From NCBI RefSeq assembly GCF_001929375.1, contig NZ_MSGO01000016.1, positions 1 through 52,950 on the forward strand: a stretch of 52,950 nt of DNA, written 5' to 3'. This DNA is from Actinomyces oris (GTDB lineage Bacteria; Actinomycetota; Actinomycetes; Actinomycetales; Actinomycetaceae). Of this stretch, positions 35,746 to 44,475 are shown piece after piece. Position numbers and translations under genes: made by a program. The number at the start of each line of letters is the position of its first letter. Position 1 is the stretch's first letter. The notes under the pieces are model-generated. The model ran no database searches. It had not been told where the DNA came from and saw only the letters and a list, made by a program, of their open reading frames with translations.

Positions 35746-37482
35746 CTACTCCTGCTTATCGGCTGTACGCACCAGCATCGCCGCGGCGATCCCCAGTGCC
35801 GCGGTGGCAACGCATGTCGTGAGGAACCAGATCGTCATCGGTGGCACAGGTGCGTTCCACCACCACTCGATCCCCTTGTTGAGATTGAGCTCCCAGGGCT
35901 CCCTGTTCCCGTGAACATATCGCATGAGCAGCGTATGCAGGCTGATCGCCTGGCAAACAGCCCCGCAGATGAAGACCCAGACGGCCTGCGGGACCGTGAA
36001 CCATTCCTTTTCATCCTGATCGATGGCCAGCATGAGGAAGAAGGTAGGCGCCAGCATCGGGAAGATATACCGAGCCTGGTATTCCTCGATGGGGTTCATG
36101 GCGCCGTTCGCGTAGAACACCGCCGGGAGCCCAATCATCGTCATCACGAGGACCGCCAGAGCAACCCACTTGCGCCACCCGCCACGGCGAAGAGACACTG
36201 CCACAAACGCTCCGGCAGCCATAATGGCCAACATATGGGGGCTGCGAATCTGCAAAGGGACATCATACCAGCCCGGACTCCACGCATGCCCCCAGAACCC
36301 ACCAAGATACTTCGGCGCAGTCTCTATCCCAATAATCAGCTTCTCAACAAAAGACTGCTCATCAGCGGAATGAGCCGGCTCCTGAAGTCGGGAGAAGATA
36401 GAGACTCTGGACACCTGCAACGACGACATGAAGGTGAAGAACACGAAGACAATGACTCCGGCAGCGACACACAGCTCTCGCCACCATCGTCGAGCCCGTC
36501 GCACAGCGAAAATCAGGGCGAGGCCAACAACAAGAAGAACCAGCAAGGATTTCCCGATGACCGAATCCATCAAATTCGCAACACGGGAGAAGTAAGCGAC
36601 CTTAGACGTCTGGGACGACGACGTGAAGACGACGGATCCAACGACAGCCGCCCCGACAAGAACGCACAGCTCCGGCCATCTCCTACGGGTCCATCGCACG
36701 CCGAAGAGCAGGGCGATGCCAACAACAAGAAGGAAGAAGGCCGCATCATATCGAGATGTCAGGCACATGACGGCACCGATCACGGCACAGAGCATCAGCA
36801 CGCCGCGGGAACGCCCTTCCTGCCGGGTTGCCAGGTACAGTGCCGAGGTGTACACCAACAGCCCCGAGATGGCCCATGAACTGGGATTGACGGAGGAGAT
36901 GAAATAGACCCCCATGGGGATCCACGAGGCTGCGACCGCCCCGATCAGCGGCCGTTTCAGTCTTTGGGGAGCACAGAAGCCGACTGTCCCCAGGAGAGCG
37001 ACAGCGATGAGCACATTAACCCCGCGCATGACCAGCACCGAGGTCTGCACATCCTGACCGATGAAGAGGTGATGAAAGTGGTAGTACCCAAACGGGTAGG
37101 CATCATTGTCAAAACGCGCCGACCACCCCATCTCAGAGTCATCATAACCGGGAACACATCCCGCAGAAAGAGTCGATTTGAAGATATAACATCCCGCCAC
37201 CCCGTCGGCCACCGCGATGGGGACACGGACCACCGGCTTACCATTGACCGTATCCATCGCGCATGACCCGCCCGCTGGACGCGGGCACCAAATGCTGCCC
37301 AGGTGATAGTCCTCGTCGGGAGACCCCTGCACTGGCGAGGACACCGCCCACCCGAGCCCGGTGAGCAGCATGAGGAATATGAGAAGCCCACCGATCAGCG
37401 CCGGTCGCCGAGGCGATGCCGCTCCGGTCGCAGAGTTGTTTGCAGTCGGCAGTCGAAAGTATTTTGCGAGCTCACGTCTCAT
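35746..37482 (-). CDS. DUF2142 family polytopic membrane protein with internal duplication
   Basis: 578-residue membrane protein with about 12 helices, the size and style of DUF2142 proteins in polysaccharide clusters, thought to resemble C-type (GT39/GT66-like) glycosyltransferases. The first extracellular loop has QGSPDEDYHLGSIWC with the acidic pair expected at an active site. Residues 250-301 and 315-366 are tandem copies, 28 of 52 positions identical. ATG 37482 is chosen for a GGAG 7 bases upstream; ATG 37521 is possible. The gene follows rmlD by 54 bases. Its base composition is lower in G+C than its neighbours (33 of 60 at 36421-36480), suggesting separate acquisition. Confidence 0.82.
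   Translation of the reverse strand: MRRELAKYFRLPTANNSATGAASPRRPALIGGLLIFLMLLTGLGWAVSSPVQGSPDEDYHLGSIWCPRPAGGSCAMDTVNGKPVVRVPIAVADGVAGCYIFKSTLSAGCVPGYDDSEMGWSARFDNDAYPFGYYHFHHLFIGQDVQTSVLVMRGVNVLIAVALLGTVGFCAPQRLKRPLIGAVAASWIPMGVYFISSVNPSSWAISGLLVYTSALYLATRQEGRSRGVLMLCAVIGAVMCLTSRYDAAFFLLVVGIALLFGVRWTRRRWPELCVLVGAAVVGSVVFTSSSQTSKVAYFSRVANLMDSVIGKSLLVLLVVGLALIFAVRRARRWWRELCVAAGVIVFVFFTFMSSLQVSRVSIFSRLQEPAHSADEQSFVEKLIIGIETAPKYLGGFWGHAWSPGWYDVPLQIRSPHMLAIMAAGAFVAVSLRRGGWRKWVALAVLVMTMIGLPAVFYANGAMNPIEEYQARYIFPMLAPTFFLMLAIDQDEKEWFTVPQAVWVFICGAVCQAISLHTLLMRYVHGNREPWELNLNKGIEWWWNAPVPPMTIWFLTTCVATAALGIAAAMLVRTADKQE
36385..36735 (-). repeat. in-frame tandem duplication inside the DUF2142 gene
   Basis: Two 156-base copies, 36580-36735 and 36385-36540 on the minus strand, offset by 195 bases, encode segments sharing LLVVG, ELCV, and VxxFSR blocks. 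28 of 52 residues are identical without gaps by my count. Confidence 0.75.
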
Positions 37483-37536
37483 GCTGATCTCCGACGGGAA
37501 ACAGGGACGAGGGATTGCCATCCGGTCGGATTCAAC

Positions 37537-38466
37537 CTACAGGAGCTCCCGAAGATAAGCCTCCAGGCGCTCCGAGGAGTCAGCCGGGGTGAAGCCCGTG
37601 GCCTTGATCTTGGAAAGATCCAGGGCGGAGCTCAGCGGCCGCGGAGCGATCCCCTCCTGACCGGCGTAGTACTCCTCGGTGGTGACGGGCGTGACCTCGT
37701 CGGGGCTGTGTCCAGCACGCTCGTAGACCCGCTTGGCGATATCGGCCCAAGAGACGATCGGGCCCTCTCCGGAGAGGTTGTAGGTGCCGTAATCGGCACT
37801 CGCGGAAATGAGATGGAGGATCCCCGCGGCCAGGTCGGAGGCGAAGGTGAGGCGGCCGGTCTGATCGGACACGACACTCGGCGCGATGCCGCGCTCGGCC
37901 AGGGAGAGCATCGTCTTGACGAAGTTCTTCCCATCGCCCACCACCCAGGAGGTGCGCACCAGGTAGTGGCGGGGGCAGACGCTGACGGCGGCGTCCCCGG
38001 CGGCCTTGGACTGCCCATAGACGCCCAGCGGCGAGGGGGTCTCCTCCTCGGTGTGAACCGGCGTGGCGCCGTCGAAGGTGTACTCGGTGGAGATGTGCAC
38101 CAGGGTCAGGCCGTGCTGAGTGGCCGCCCGGGCCAGGTTGATCGGTCCCACCGTATTGGCTCGCCAGGACAGACGGCGGCCCTCAGGGGTCTCCGCCCCG
38201 TCCACGTTGGTCCAGGCGGCGGCATTAATGATGACGTCGTAGCTGGACCAGTCCCAGGCGGTCATGGCGACCTTGTCAGAGATGTCCACCTCCGGCAGGT
38301 CGACGCCGGTGGGCTCGAACCCCGCCTGCGGCAGGAGCGCCATGAGTGCACGCCCCAGCTGTCCGTTGGCGCCGGTGACGAGAACACGAGCGCGTGTCTG
38401 CCCTTCGTCGCGCCCGGCACATGGGAGGGAGGTCCCCTCGGTCTGCAGAGGCATGGTCTCGTTCAC
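37537..38466 (-). CDS. rmlD: dTDP-4-dehydrorhamnose reductase (RmlD-like)
   Basis: 309-residue extended SDR enzyme, final step of dTDP-L-rhamnose synthesis. The Rossmann motif VTGANGQLGRAL lies near residue 30; catalytic STEYTFDG and YGQSK (YxxxK) follow, and SDQTGRLTFASDLAAG is typical of RmlD. Start choice is uncertain: GTG 38466 has AGGAAAAG 7 bases upstream; GTG 38487 and ATG 38454 are alternatives. Precedes the DUF2142 gene in an operon on the minus strand. The actual product could be another 6-deoxyhexose if a variant pathway is used. Confidence 0.9.
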   Translation of the reverse strand: MNETMPLQTEGTSLPCAGRDEGQTRARVLVTGANGQLGRALMALLPQAGFEPTGVDLPEVDISDKVAMTAWDWSSYDVIINAAAWTNVDGAETPEGRRLSWRANTVGPINLARAATQHGLTLVHISTEYTFDGATPVHTEEETPSPLGVYGQSKAAGDAAVSVCPRHYLVRTSWVVGDGKNFVKTMLSLAERGIAPSVVSDQTGRLTFASDLAAGILHLISASADYGTYNLSGEGPIVSWADIAKRVYERAGHSPDEVTPVTTEEYYAGQEGIAPRPLSSALDLSKIKATGFTPADSSERLEAYLRELL

Positions 38467-38589
38467 TGGTCGTCTTTTCCTTCCCACCTGGCGTCGTCTC
38501 GCCGAAGTCCTACATAGGAGTGACCTACCAGTGAAGCCTACACGAGCACGCTGCAGTGAATGAGCCCGTCGATCGGAGGGCGACAGGCG

Positions 38590-39711
38590 TCAGCGTGCCA
38601 TGGCGGCGCGGTAGGCCTCGACGTGAGCCTGGGCGGAGGCCTTCCAGGTGAACTCGGCGGCCCGCTTGAGGGCCGCGGCCCCCAGGGCCCGACGCCGCTC
38701 GGGCTGGGCGTCCAGGACCACGAGAGCCCGGGCAATGGCCTGAGCATCCGATCCGCAGTAGGCCACGGCATCGCCACCGACCTCCGGCAGGCTCAGCTCG
38801 CGGGTGGTCAGGACGGCGGCCCCGCAGGCCATGGCCTCGAGCACCGGCAGACCGAAGCCCTCGCCGATGGAGGGGTAGGCCAGGATCTCGCATCCGGACA
38901 GGAACCCGGGCAGATCCTCCAGGGGCAGGTAGCCGGGCCGCAGAACGTTCAGGTTCGGGGGGACCTCGGCCAGGGCGGGCTCAATGTCCGCGTCCCAGCC
39001 GGGTCCTCCGGCCAGGACCAGGGCCGGGGCGTCGTCGGAGTCATGGAAGACCGACTTCCAGGCGCGCACCAGGTTGGGAACGTTCTTGCGGGGCTCAAGG
39101 GTCCCCAGGAAACCGATGTAGCGCTTGCCCTCCAGGCCGAGGGAGGCGGCCACGTGGGCCCGCTCGGCGTCGTCGACCGGGTGGAACACGGAGGTGTCCA
39201 CGCCGTGGTAGGCGACGTGGAAGCGCTCGGGACTGCCGCCGACGTACTTGATGGTCTCGTCGCGAGTGGCCTGGGAGGGCACGACGAGCGCGTCGGCCCT
39301 GTGCACGGCCCGGCGGATGGCGTTGGTGAAGAACTTCTGCTTGAAGGGCGAGTGCGCCTGCGGGTGGGAGAAGAACGTGGCGTCGTGGAGGGTGACGACC
39401 ACGGGCACCTGGTGCAGGGCCGGGAAGGTGTAGTGGGGCGAGTGCAGCACATCGGGGCGGATGCGGCGGATGAGGGCCGGCAGCCCCGTCTGCTCCCAGG
39501 CCATCCGGGCGCCGCGCGACTCCATGGACTGCGAGACCGGGAAGAGGTGGGCGCGGGGCACCTTGGTGGAGAAGTGCGCCACGTCCCGCTGCTGGACGGC
39601 CATGGCCAGGTTGACGCCGGAGGCGATGAGCTCGGGCACGAGGTCGTCGACATAGCGCCCCACGCCTCCGAGATCAGCCGGGATCGCCGTCGCATCAAGA
39701 AGAACCTTCAT
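38590..39711 (-). CDS. GT4 family glycosyltransferase
   Basis: 373-residue retaining glycosyltransferase with GT-B fold. The N-terminus VLLDATAIPADLGGVGRYV has the glycine-rich loop; the donor-binding signature is SIGEGFGLPVLEAMACG (Ex7E). GTLEPRKNVPNLVRAW separates the two halves. ATG 39711 is preceded by TAGCCT and 6 bases with no ribosome-binding site, so a leaderless message is likely. It diverges from another GT4 gene with only 47 bases between starts. Sugar specificity is unknown; rhamnosyl or mannosyl transfer is suggested by neighbours. Confidence 0.9.
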   Translation of the reverse strand: MKVLLDATAIPADLGGVGRYVDDLVPELIASGVNLAMAVQQRDVAHFSTKVPRAHLFPVSQSMESRGARMAWEQTGLPALIRRIRPDVLHSPHYTFPALHQVPVVVTLHDATFFSHPQAHSPFKQKFFTNAIRRAVHRADALVVPSQATRDETIKYVGGSPERFHVAYHGVDTSVFHPVDDAERAHVAASLGLEGKRYIGFLGTLEPRKNVPNLVRAWKSVFHDSDDAPALVLAGGPGWDADIEPALAEVPPNLNVLRPGYLPLEDLPGFLSGCEILAYPSIGEGFGLPVLEAMACGAAVLTTRELSLPEVGGDAVAYCGSDAQAIARALVVLDAQPERRRALGAAALKRAAEFTWKASAQAHVEAYRAAMAR

Positions 39712-39717
39712 GACGGC

Positions 39718-39723
39718 AGGCTA
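39718..39723 (-). promoter_or_regulatory. -10 box for the minus-strand GT4 gene
   Basis: TAGCCT on the minus strand, 6 bases before ATG 39711. The geometry fits leaderless transcription. Confidence 0.55.
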
Positions 39724-39746
39724 CCGCGCCGCGCGTGGGCACCCCG

Positions 39747-39752
39747 TACTCT
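39747..39752 (+). promoter_or_regulatory. -10 box for the plus-strand GT4 gene
   Basis: TACTCT, 6 bases before ATG 39759, with no ribosome-binding site. It mirrors the box on the opposite strand within the same 47-base gap. Confidence 0.55.
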
Positions 39753-39758
39753 GAGCCC

Positions 39759-40991
39759 ATGAGCGCAGATCCTTCCCGCCCGGCGCACTCCCCGGCCCCT
39801 TCCCCCTCCCCCGCCTCCCGCACCGCGGCCTCCACCACCAAGGGCCCCCGCCCACCGGCTCGCCCCCGCGGCCCACGGGTGGGCATGGTGGTGGAGCAGC
39901 TGTGGCAGCCCGTCCCCGGGGGCTCGGGCACCTACATCGTCGAGCTCGCCCAGGCCCTGCGCGCCCGGCGGGTGCCCGTGGCCGGGATCGCCGCCCATCA
40001 CCAGGGAGCCGCCTCGCCCCGGGAGGTCGGTCTGCCGCCGATGCCGATGCGCTCCTCCCACCTGCCGCGCACCGCTCTGTACGAGTCCTGGAACCGTCTG
40101 GGGCTGCCGCGGGCCGAGTCCATCCTGCCCGGCGCCCAGCTCATCCACGCCACGACCTGGGCGCTGCCCCCCACCTCGCTGCCGCTGGTCGTCACCGTGC
40201 ACGACCTGGCCTTCCTGCGGGCGCCCGAGCACTTCACCGCGCGCGGCAACGCCTACTTCAGCCGTTCCCTGGAGCGCGTCATCGCTGAGGCCAGCGCCAT
40301 CGTCGTCCCCTCCCAGGCCACCGCCGATGACTGCATCGCGGCGGGCATCGACGCCGCCCGCCTCTACGTCATCCCCCACGGGGTGCGCACCCGCCCCGTC
40401 ACCGACGAGCAGATCGGGGGATTCCGGGCCACCCGGGGCCTCACGCGCGACTACATCCTGTGGACGGGCACGCGCGAGCCCCGCAAGAACCTGCTGGGGC
40501 TGCTGCGGGCCTTCGCCCTCCTCATCGAGGAGCACGACGACGCCGGCGGCCTCGACCTGGTCCTCGTCGGTCCGGCCGGGTGGGGCGACGACGCCGCCGA
40601 GCGCGAGCTGCTGACCCGGCTGAGTGATCGGGTCCACGTCACCGGCAGGCTCGACGACGACGAGCTGGCGGCCGCCTACAGCGGCGCCCGTGCCTTCTGC
40701 TTCCCCTCCATCTGGGAGGGCTTCGGCCTGCCGGTCCTGGAGGCCATGGCCTACGGGACCCCGGTGGTCACCAGCGCCGGGACCTGCATGGCCGAGGTGT
40801 GCGGGGAGGCCGGCCTGCTGGCCGACCCCGCCTCGCCGCGTGAGATCGCCGGCCTGCTCGCCCGGGCCATCGGAGCGGAGCACGACGAGCTGGCCGAGGC
40901 CGGCCGCGAGCGCGCCCGGACCTTCACCTGGGAGGCCTGCGCCGCCGCGCACACGGAGGTCTATCACGCCCTCATCGGGGGTGCGGTGTGA
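39759..40991 (+). CDS. GT4 family glycosyltransferase
   Basis: 410 residues with GT-B fold. A low-complexity Pro/Ala/Ser N-terminus (1-30) leads to VGMVVEQLWQPVPGGSGTYIVEL; TGTREPRKNLLGLLRAF and the Ex7E motif SIWEGFGLPVLEAMAYG place it in GT4. ATG 39759 is preferred over GTG 39735 because a TACTCT box lies 6 bases upstream. The stop overlaps the GTG of the next GT2 gene (GTGA), so the three plus-strand glycosyltransferases probably form one unit. Paralogous to the divergent GT4. Confidence 0.9.
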   Translation: MSADPSRPAHSPAPSPSPASRTAASTTKGPRPPARPRGPRVGMVVEQLWQPVPGGSGTYIVELAQALRARRVPVAGIAAHHQGAASPREVGLPPMPMRSSHLPRTALYESWNRLGLPRAESILPGAQLIHATTWALPPTSLPLVVTVHDLAFLRAPEHFTARGNAYFSRSLERVIAEASAIVVPSQATADDCIAAGIDAARLYVIPHGVRTRPVTDEQIGGFRATRGLTRDYILWTGTREPRKNLLGLLRAFALLIEEHDDAGGLDLVLVGPAGWGDDAAERELLTRLSDRVHVTGRLDDDELAAAYSGARAFCFPSIWEGFGLPVLEAMAYGTPVVTSAGTCMAEVCGEAGLLADPASPREIAGLLARAIGAEHDELAEAGRERARTFTWEACAAAHTEVYHALIGGAV

Positions 40992-41998
40992 CGCAGCCCG
41001 TCAGGCGTCCCTCAGCTCGCGTCGTCATCGTCAACTGGCGCCAGGCCGAGCTGACGATCCGGGCGGCCCGCTCCGTCCGTGAGCAGCTGGGAGACGGGGA
41101 CGGGCTCGTCGTCGTGGACAACGCCTCCGGCGACGGCTCGGCGGAGCGACTTCGCCGAGAGGGACTCACGGTGGTCGAGTCGAGCGAGAACCGGGGCTTC
41201 GGCGCCGGCGTCAACCTCGGGGCCCGGGGCATGGTGGAGGACGTCCTCGTCCTGCTCAACAATGACGCGGTGGCCGAGCCCGGCTTCCTCGAGGCGCTCC
41301 TGGCTCCCCTGAGCGTTCCGCCATCCGCAACGGCTCCGGCCGCGGCAACGGCGCGGATCCTCCTGGCCGGCCGTTGGAAGCCCGCCTCCCCCGGCCAGCA
41401 GGACGCACTCGTCTCCCCGCGTACCGGGAGGTGGACGCGCGTCGGTGACGAGGCCGCCGCCCGCGGCGAGGGGGAGGTCCTGGTCAACTCCACGGGCAAC
41501 CTGGTGGACGCCTCCGGCAACGGCTATGACCGGGACTGGCTGGTGCCCGCCGAGCGGGAGCACTCCCCCAGCGAGGTCTTCGGCCTGTGCGGGGGCGCCT
41601 GCGCGATCCGGCGTGAGGCGTGGCAGGCCCTGGGCGGCTTCCGCGAGGATCTGTTCATGTACTACGAGGACACGGACCTGTCCTGGCGCCTGCGTGAGCG
41701 CGGCTGGGGAGTCCTCTACGTGCGCGAGGCGGTGGCGCGCCACGAGCACGCCTCCTCCTCGGGCACCGGCTCACCGTTGTTCATCCGGGTCAACGTCCGC
41801 AACCGGATCGTGACGGCGGCCGCCCACAGCCCGGCCCCGGTGGTGATGCGGGCACTGGCCCGCACGCTGGTGCGCTCCCTGCGGGGACCGCAGCGCGGTC
41901 CGGTGATGACAGGACTCGCCCAGGCGGTCGCCCGCCTGCCACGCGAGCTGCGTCGACGTACGAGGGGCCGCGCGAGACGCCCGTCGAGAAAGCGCTGA
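40988..41998 (+). CDS. GT2 glycosyltransferase, rhamnosyltransferase (WbbL)-like
   Basis: 336 residues with inverting GT-A fold: VVIVNWRQAELT, VVVDNASGDGS (43-51), SSENRGFGAGVNLG (65-78), metal site LLNNDAV (89-95), and the acceptor-side motif MYYEDTDLSWRLRERGW (224-240). This pattern is typical of rhamnosyltransferases of the WbbL family that prime arabinogalactan or rhamnan assembly. GTG 40988 is coupled to the preceding GT4. The C-terminus is strongly basic, possibly membrane-associated. Specificity inferred from motif similarity and nearby rhamnose genes. Confidence 0.87.
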   Translation: MTQPVRRPSARVVIVNWRQAELTIRAARSVREQLGDGDGLVVVDNASGDGSAERLRREGLTVVESSENRGFGAGVNLGARGMVEDVLVLLNNDAVAEPGFLEALLAPLSVPPSATAPAAATARILLAGRWKPASPGQQDALVSPRTGRWTRVGDEAAARGEGEVLVNSTGNLVDASGNGYDRDWLVPAEREHSPSEVFGLCGGACAIRREAWQALGGFREDLFMYYEDTDLSWRLRERGWGVLYVREAVARHEHASSSGTGSPLFIRVNVRNRIVTAAAHSPAPVVMRALARTLVRSLRGPQRGPVMTGLAQAVARLPRELRRRTRGRARRPSRKR

Positions 41999-42136
41999 TT
42001 GCGGCAACCGACTACGCCGGCCGCGCCCAACGACTACAGTTGCGTAACCGGGACGTCGTCAGACGCCCCGAGCCCTTCGGCAGTATCGCCATACACGCCG
42101 CGTGCCCCCTCATCGGATCAAGGAGGACCCCCGAAG

Positions 42137-43192
42137 ATGGCTGGACAAGCCGCACGATCCCCGCGAGTCACCGTGGTGACCCGGACTCGGAATCGTCCTC
42201 TGATGCTCACCAGAGCGGTTCAGTCGGTTGGAGCGCAGACCTTCCAGGACCTCGAGCTCGTCATCGTCAATGACGCCGGCGAGAGTGAAGCGGTGGACCA
42301 GGCCCTGGCGAGCGCACCCGAGTGGCTCAAGGAGCGCACCCGGGTGGTCACCAACGAGACCTCCCGTGGCCGCGAGGCCGCCCTGGAGGACGGTCTGGCC
42401 GTCTCCTCCTGCGAGTTCTTCGCGATCCATGACGACGACGACTCCTGGGAACCCGGCTTCCTGGCGGCCTGCGTGGCCCATCTCGATGAGAACCCCGGCC
42501 ACGGCGCCGTGGCGGTGAGCTGCGACCTGGTTTTCGAGACCGTCACCGACGACGCCCTGACTGAGCGCAAGCGAGAGGCACTGGCCCCGGGTAAGGAGAG
42601 CTGGACCCTCATCGACACGATGGTGGCCAACTACGTGCCGCCGATCTCCCAGCTCATCCGCCGCGAGGTGGCCGACCGCATCGGTCACTGGGACGGCAAC
42701 CTGCTGACCCAGGCCGACTGGGACTTCAACCTGCGGCTGCTGGCCACCTCCCCGGTGGGCTTCATCGACGGGGAGCCCCTGGCGCACTGGCACCACCGCG
42801 ACTCCACCGACGAGACGATGGGCAACTCCGTCGTCGTCGACGCCATCCACCACCGCATCGACAACCTCGCGATCCGGGACCGCTACGCGCGCCTGTCCCT
42901 GGAGAGCGACGGAGCCGCAGGCCCCTCCCCGAAGGACGGTCCGACTGAACCGGCCGGCTTGGGCCTCATGCTGGTCTCAGCGGAGTACTACCACCGGCTC
43001 GAGCAGCAGCTGAAGCAGCAGGACGCCCAGATCGCGAAACTTCATGAGGCCATGTACGACCTGCATCTCTCGGTGCGGCAGGGCCTGCTCCAGCTCCGCG
43101 ACACCAGGGCGAGGATCGACCACCTGGAGGCCACGGTCAAGCCCTTCTTCCGCACCGTGGCGCAGCACGTCAAGAGGATCGGGCGACGCTGA
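42137..43192 (+). CDS. GT2 glycosyltransferase with C-terminal coiled coil
   Basis: 351 residues. The GT-A domain (about 9-250) has VTVVTRTRNRPLMLTRAV, LVIVNDAG and the acidic site HDDDDSWEPGF; QADWDFNLRLL follows. Residues 285-340 form an amphipathic helix with heptads (LEQQLKQQDAQIAKLHEAM) predicted as a coiled coil, likely for assembly with a partner. AAGGAGGA at 42120-42127 defines ATG 42137. 138 bases separate it from the previous gene, so an own promoter is possible. It converges with the ABC exporter genes. Confidence 0.87.
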   Translation: MAGQAARSPRVTVVTRTRNRPLMLTRAVQSVGAQTFQDLELVIVNDAGESEAVDQALASAPEWLKERTRVVTNETSRGREAALEDGLAVSSCEFFAIHDDDDSWEPGFLAACVAHLDENPGHGAVAVSCDLVFETVTDDALTERKREALAPGKESWTLIDTMVANYVPPISQLIRREVADRIGHWDGNLLTQADWDFNLRLLATSPVGFIDGEPLAHWHHRDSTDETMGNSVVVDAIHHRIDNLAIRDRYARLSLESDGAAGPSPKDGPTEPAGLGLMLVSAEYYHRLEQQLKQQDAQIAKLHEAMYDLHLSVRQGLLQLRDTRARIDHLEATVKPFFRTVAQHVKRIGRR

Positions 43193-43213
43193 GCGGCAGC
43201 CCCGTCGGCGCCC

Positions 43214-44467
43214 TCAGTCCTTCTTGGCGACCGTGACCATGGGGCGCGGCGGGGAGATCCGTTCGTAGTGAGCGCCCAGGGCCACCAGGCCCCCGGACTC
43301 CATGCGCGGTCCGGGGACGATGTCGAAGGAGGTGGCCTTCTGGTAGGCGTCGATGACGCTGGAGAGCTGCCAGGGCTGGATGGACCCGGAGATGAGGTAG
43401 GCGCCCGGCCGCAGCATCATCGCGGGAATGGAGACGTCCACGGCCCCTTCTCCCGGCTCGATCGTCTCGGGCTGGAAGCCGTCGTCGAGGCCGTGCAGGC
43501 CCCAGACGAAGGTGCCCTCACGGGTGTCGATGGAGCAGCCGAAGACGGGCTTCTCGAGCGTCTCCTCGCAGCGGTAGTGCAGCCGGATGGTGGCCTCGTC
43601 CCCGGTGCGCATGGAGCCCACCGGACGCCCCCTGCGGTCGAGCAGCTCGATCCGCGTGATCTGGGCCTCGCCGCTGCCGAAGCGGGTGCCTTGCCCGTCC
43701 TTGACCTTCTTGGCTCCGTGGGTGATATCGGAGTACTTGTCGATGACCTCGGGGGCCGGCCCGACCTCCTTGAGCCGACCGTGGTCGAGCCAGGCGACCT
43801 CGTCGCAGAAGGTGCGCATCTGGGCCAGGCCGTGGGAGACGACGACGACGGTGCGGCCGTCCCCGCGGAACTCTGCGAACTTGTCCATGCACCGCTCCTG
43901 GAACTCCATGTCACCGACGGCCAGGACCTCGTCAACCAGGAGGATCTCCGGCTCGACGTGGATGGACACGGAGAAGCCCAGGCGCACGTACATGCCCGAG
44001 GAGTAGTTCTTCACCGGCTGGTCGATGAACTCCCCGACCCCGGAGAAGTCGACGATGTTGTCGAACTTGGACTCGATCTCCTTGCGGCTCATCCCCAGGA
44101 TGGCGCCGTTGAGGAAGATGTTCTCCCTTCCGGAGAGCTCGGGGTGGAAGCCGGATCCGACCTCCAGCATGGCGGCCATGCGTCCGCGTGCGGTGATGGA
44201 TCCGGAGTTCGGAGCCAGGATCTTGGCGACGCACTTGAGCAGGGTGGACTTGCCCGAGCCGTTGTGCCCCATGAGCCCGAAGGTCTTGCCCTCGGGGATG
44301 TCGAAGGTGATGTCCTTGAGCGCCCAGAAGTCCTCGTAGACCCCACGGCCCCGCTGCAGAATGGCGCCCTTGAGGGACTGGTTGCGGTGGTGGTAGATCC
44401 TGAAGCGCTTGGAGACGTCCTCGATGCGCACGGCGGGCGATGCGGAGGTTCCTTGTGATGCAGCCAT
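43214..44467 (-). CDS. polysaccharide ABC exporter ATP-binding protein (Wzt/RgpD-like)
   Basis: 417 residues. The ABC domain (about 12-260) shows Walker A GHNGSGKST (67-75), signature YSSGM (155-159), Walker B LLVDE (176-180) and the switch histidine in VVVVSHG. A C-terminal beta domain (about 270-417; ITRIELLDRRGRPVG, GLHGLDDGFQPET) matches the Wzt carbohydrate-binding module, which recognises the finished non-reducing end before export. ATG 44467 lies 8 bases after the permease stop. With the permease it exports an undecaprenyl-linked glycan. Confidence 0.93.
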   Translation of the reverse strand: MAASQGTSASPAVRIEDVSKRFRIYHHRNQSLKGAILQRGRGVYEDFWALKDITFDIPEGKTFGLMGHNGSGKSTLLKCVAKILAPNSGSITARGRMAAMLEVGSGFHPELSGRENIFLNGAILGMSRKEIESKFDNIVDFSGVGEFIDQPVKNYSSGMYVRLGFSVSIHVEPEILLVDEVLAVGDMEFQERCMDKFAEFRGDGRTVVVVSHGLAQMRTFCDEVAWLDHGRLKEVGPAPEVIDKYSDITHGAKKVKDGQGTRFGSGEAQITRIELLDRRGRPVGSMRTGDEATIRLHYRCEETLEKPVFGCSIDTREGTFVWGLHGLDDGFQPETIEPGEGAVDVSIPAMMLRPGAYLISGSIQPWQLSSVIDAYQKATSFDIVPGPRMESGGLVALGAHYERISPPRPMVTVAKKD

Positions 44468-44475
44468 CTGACGTA

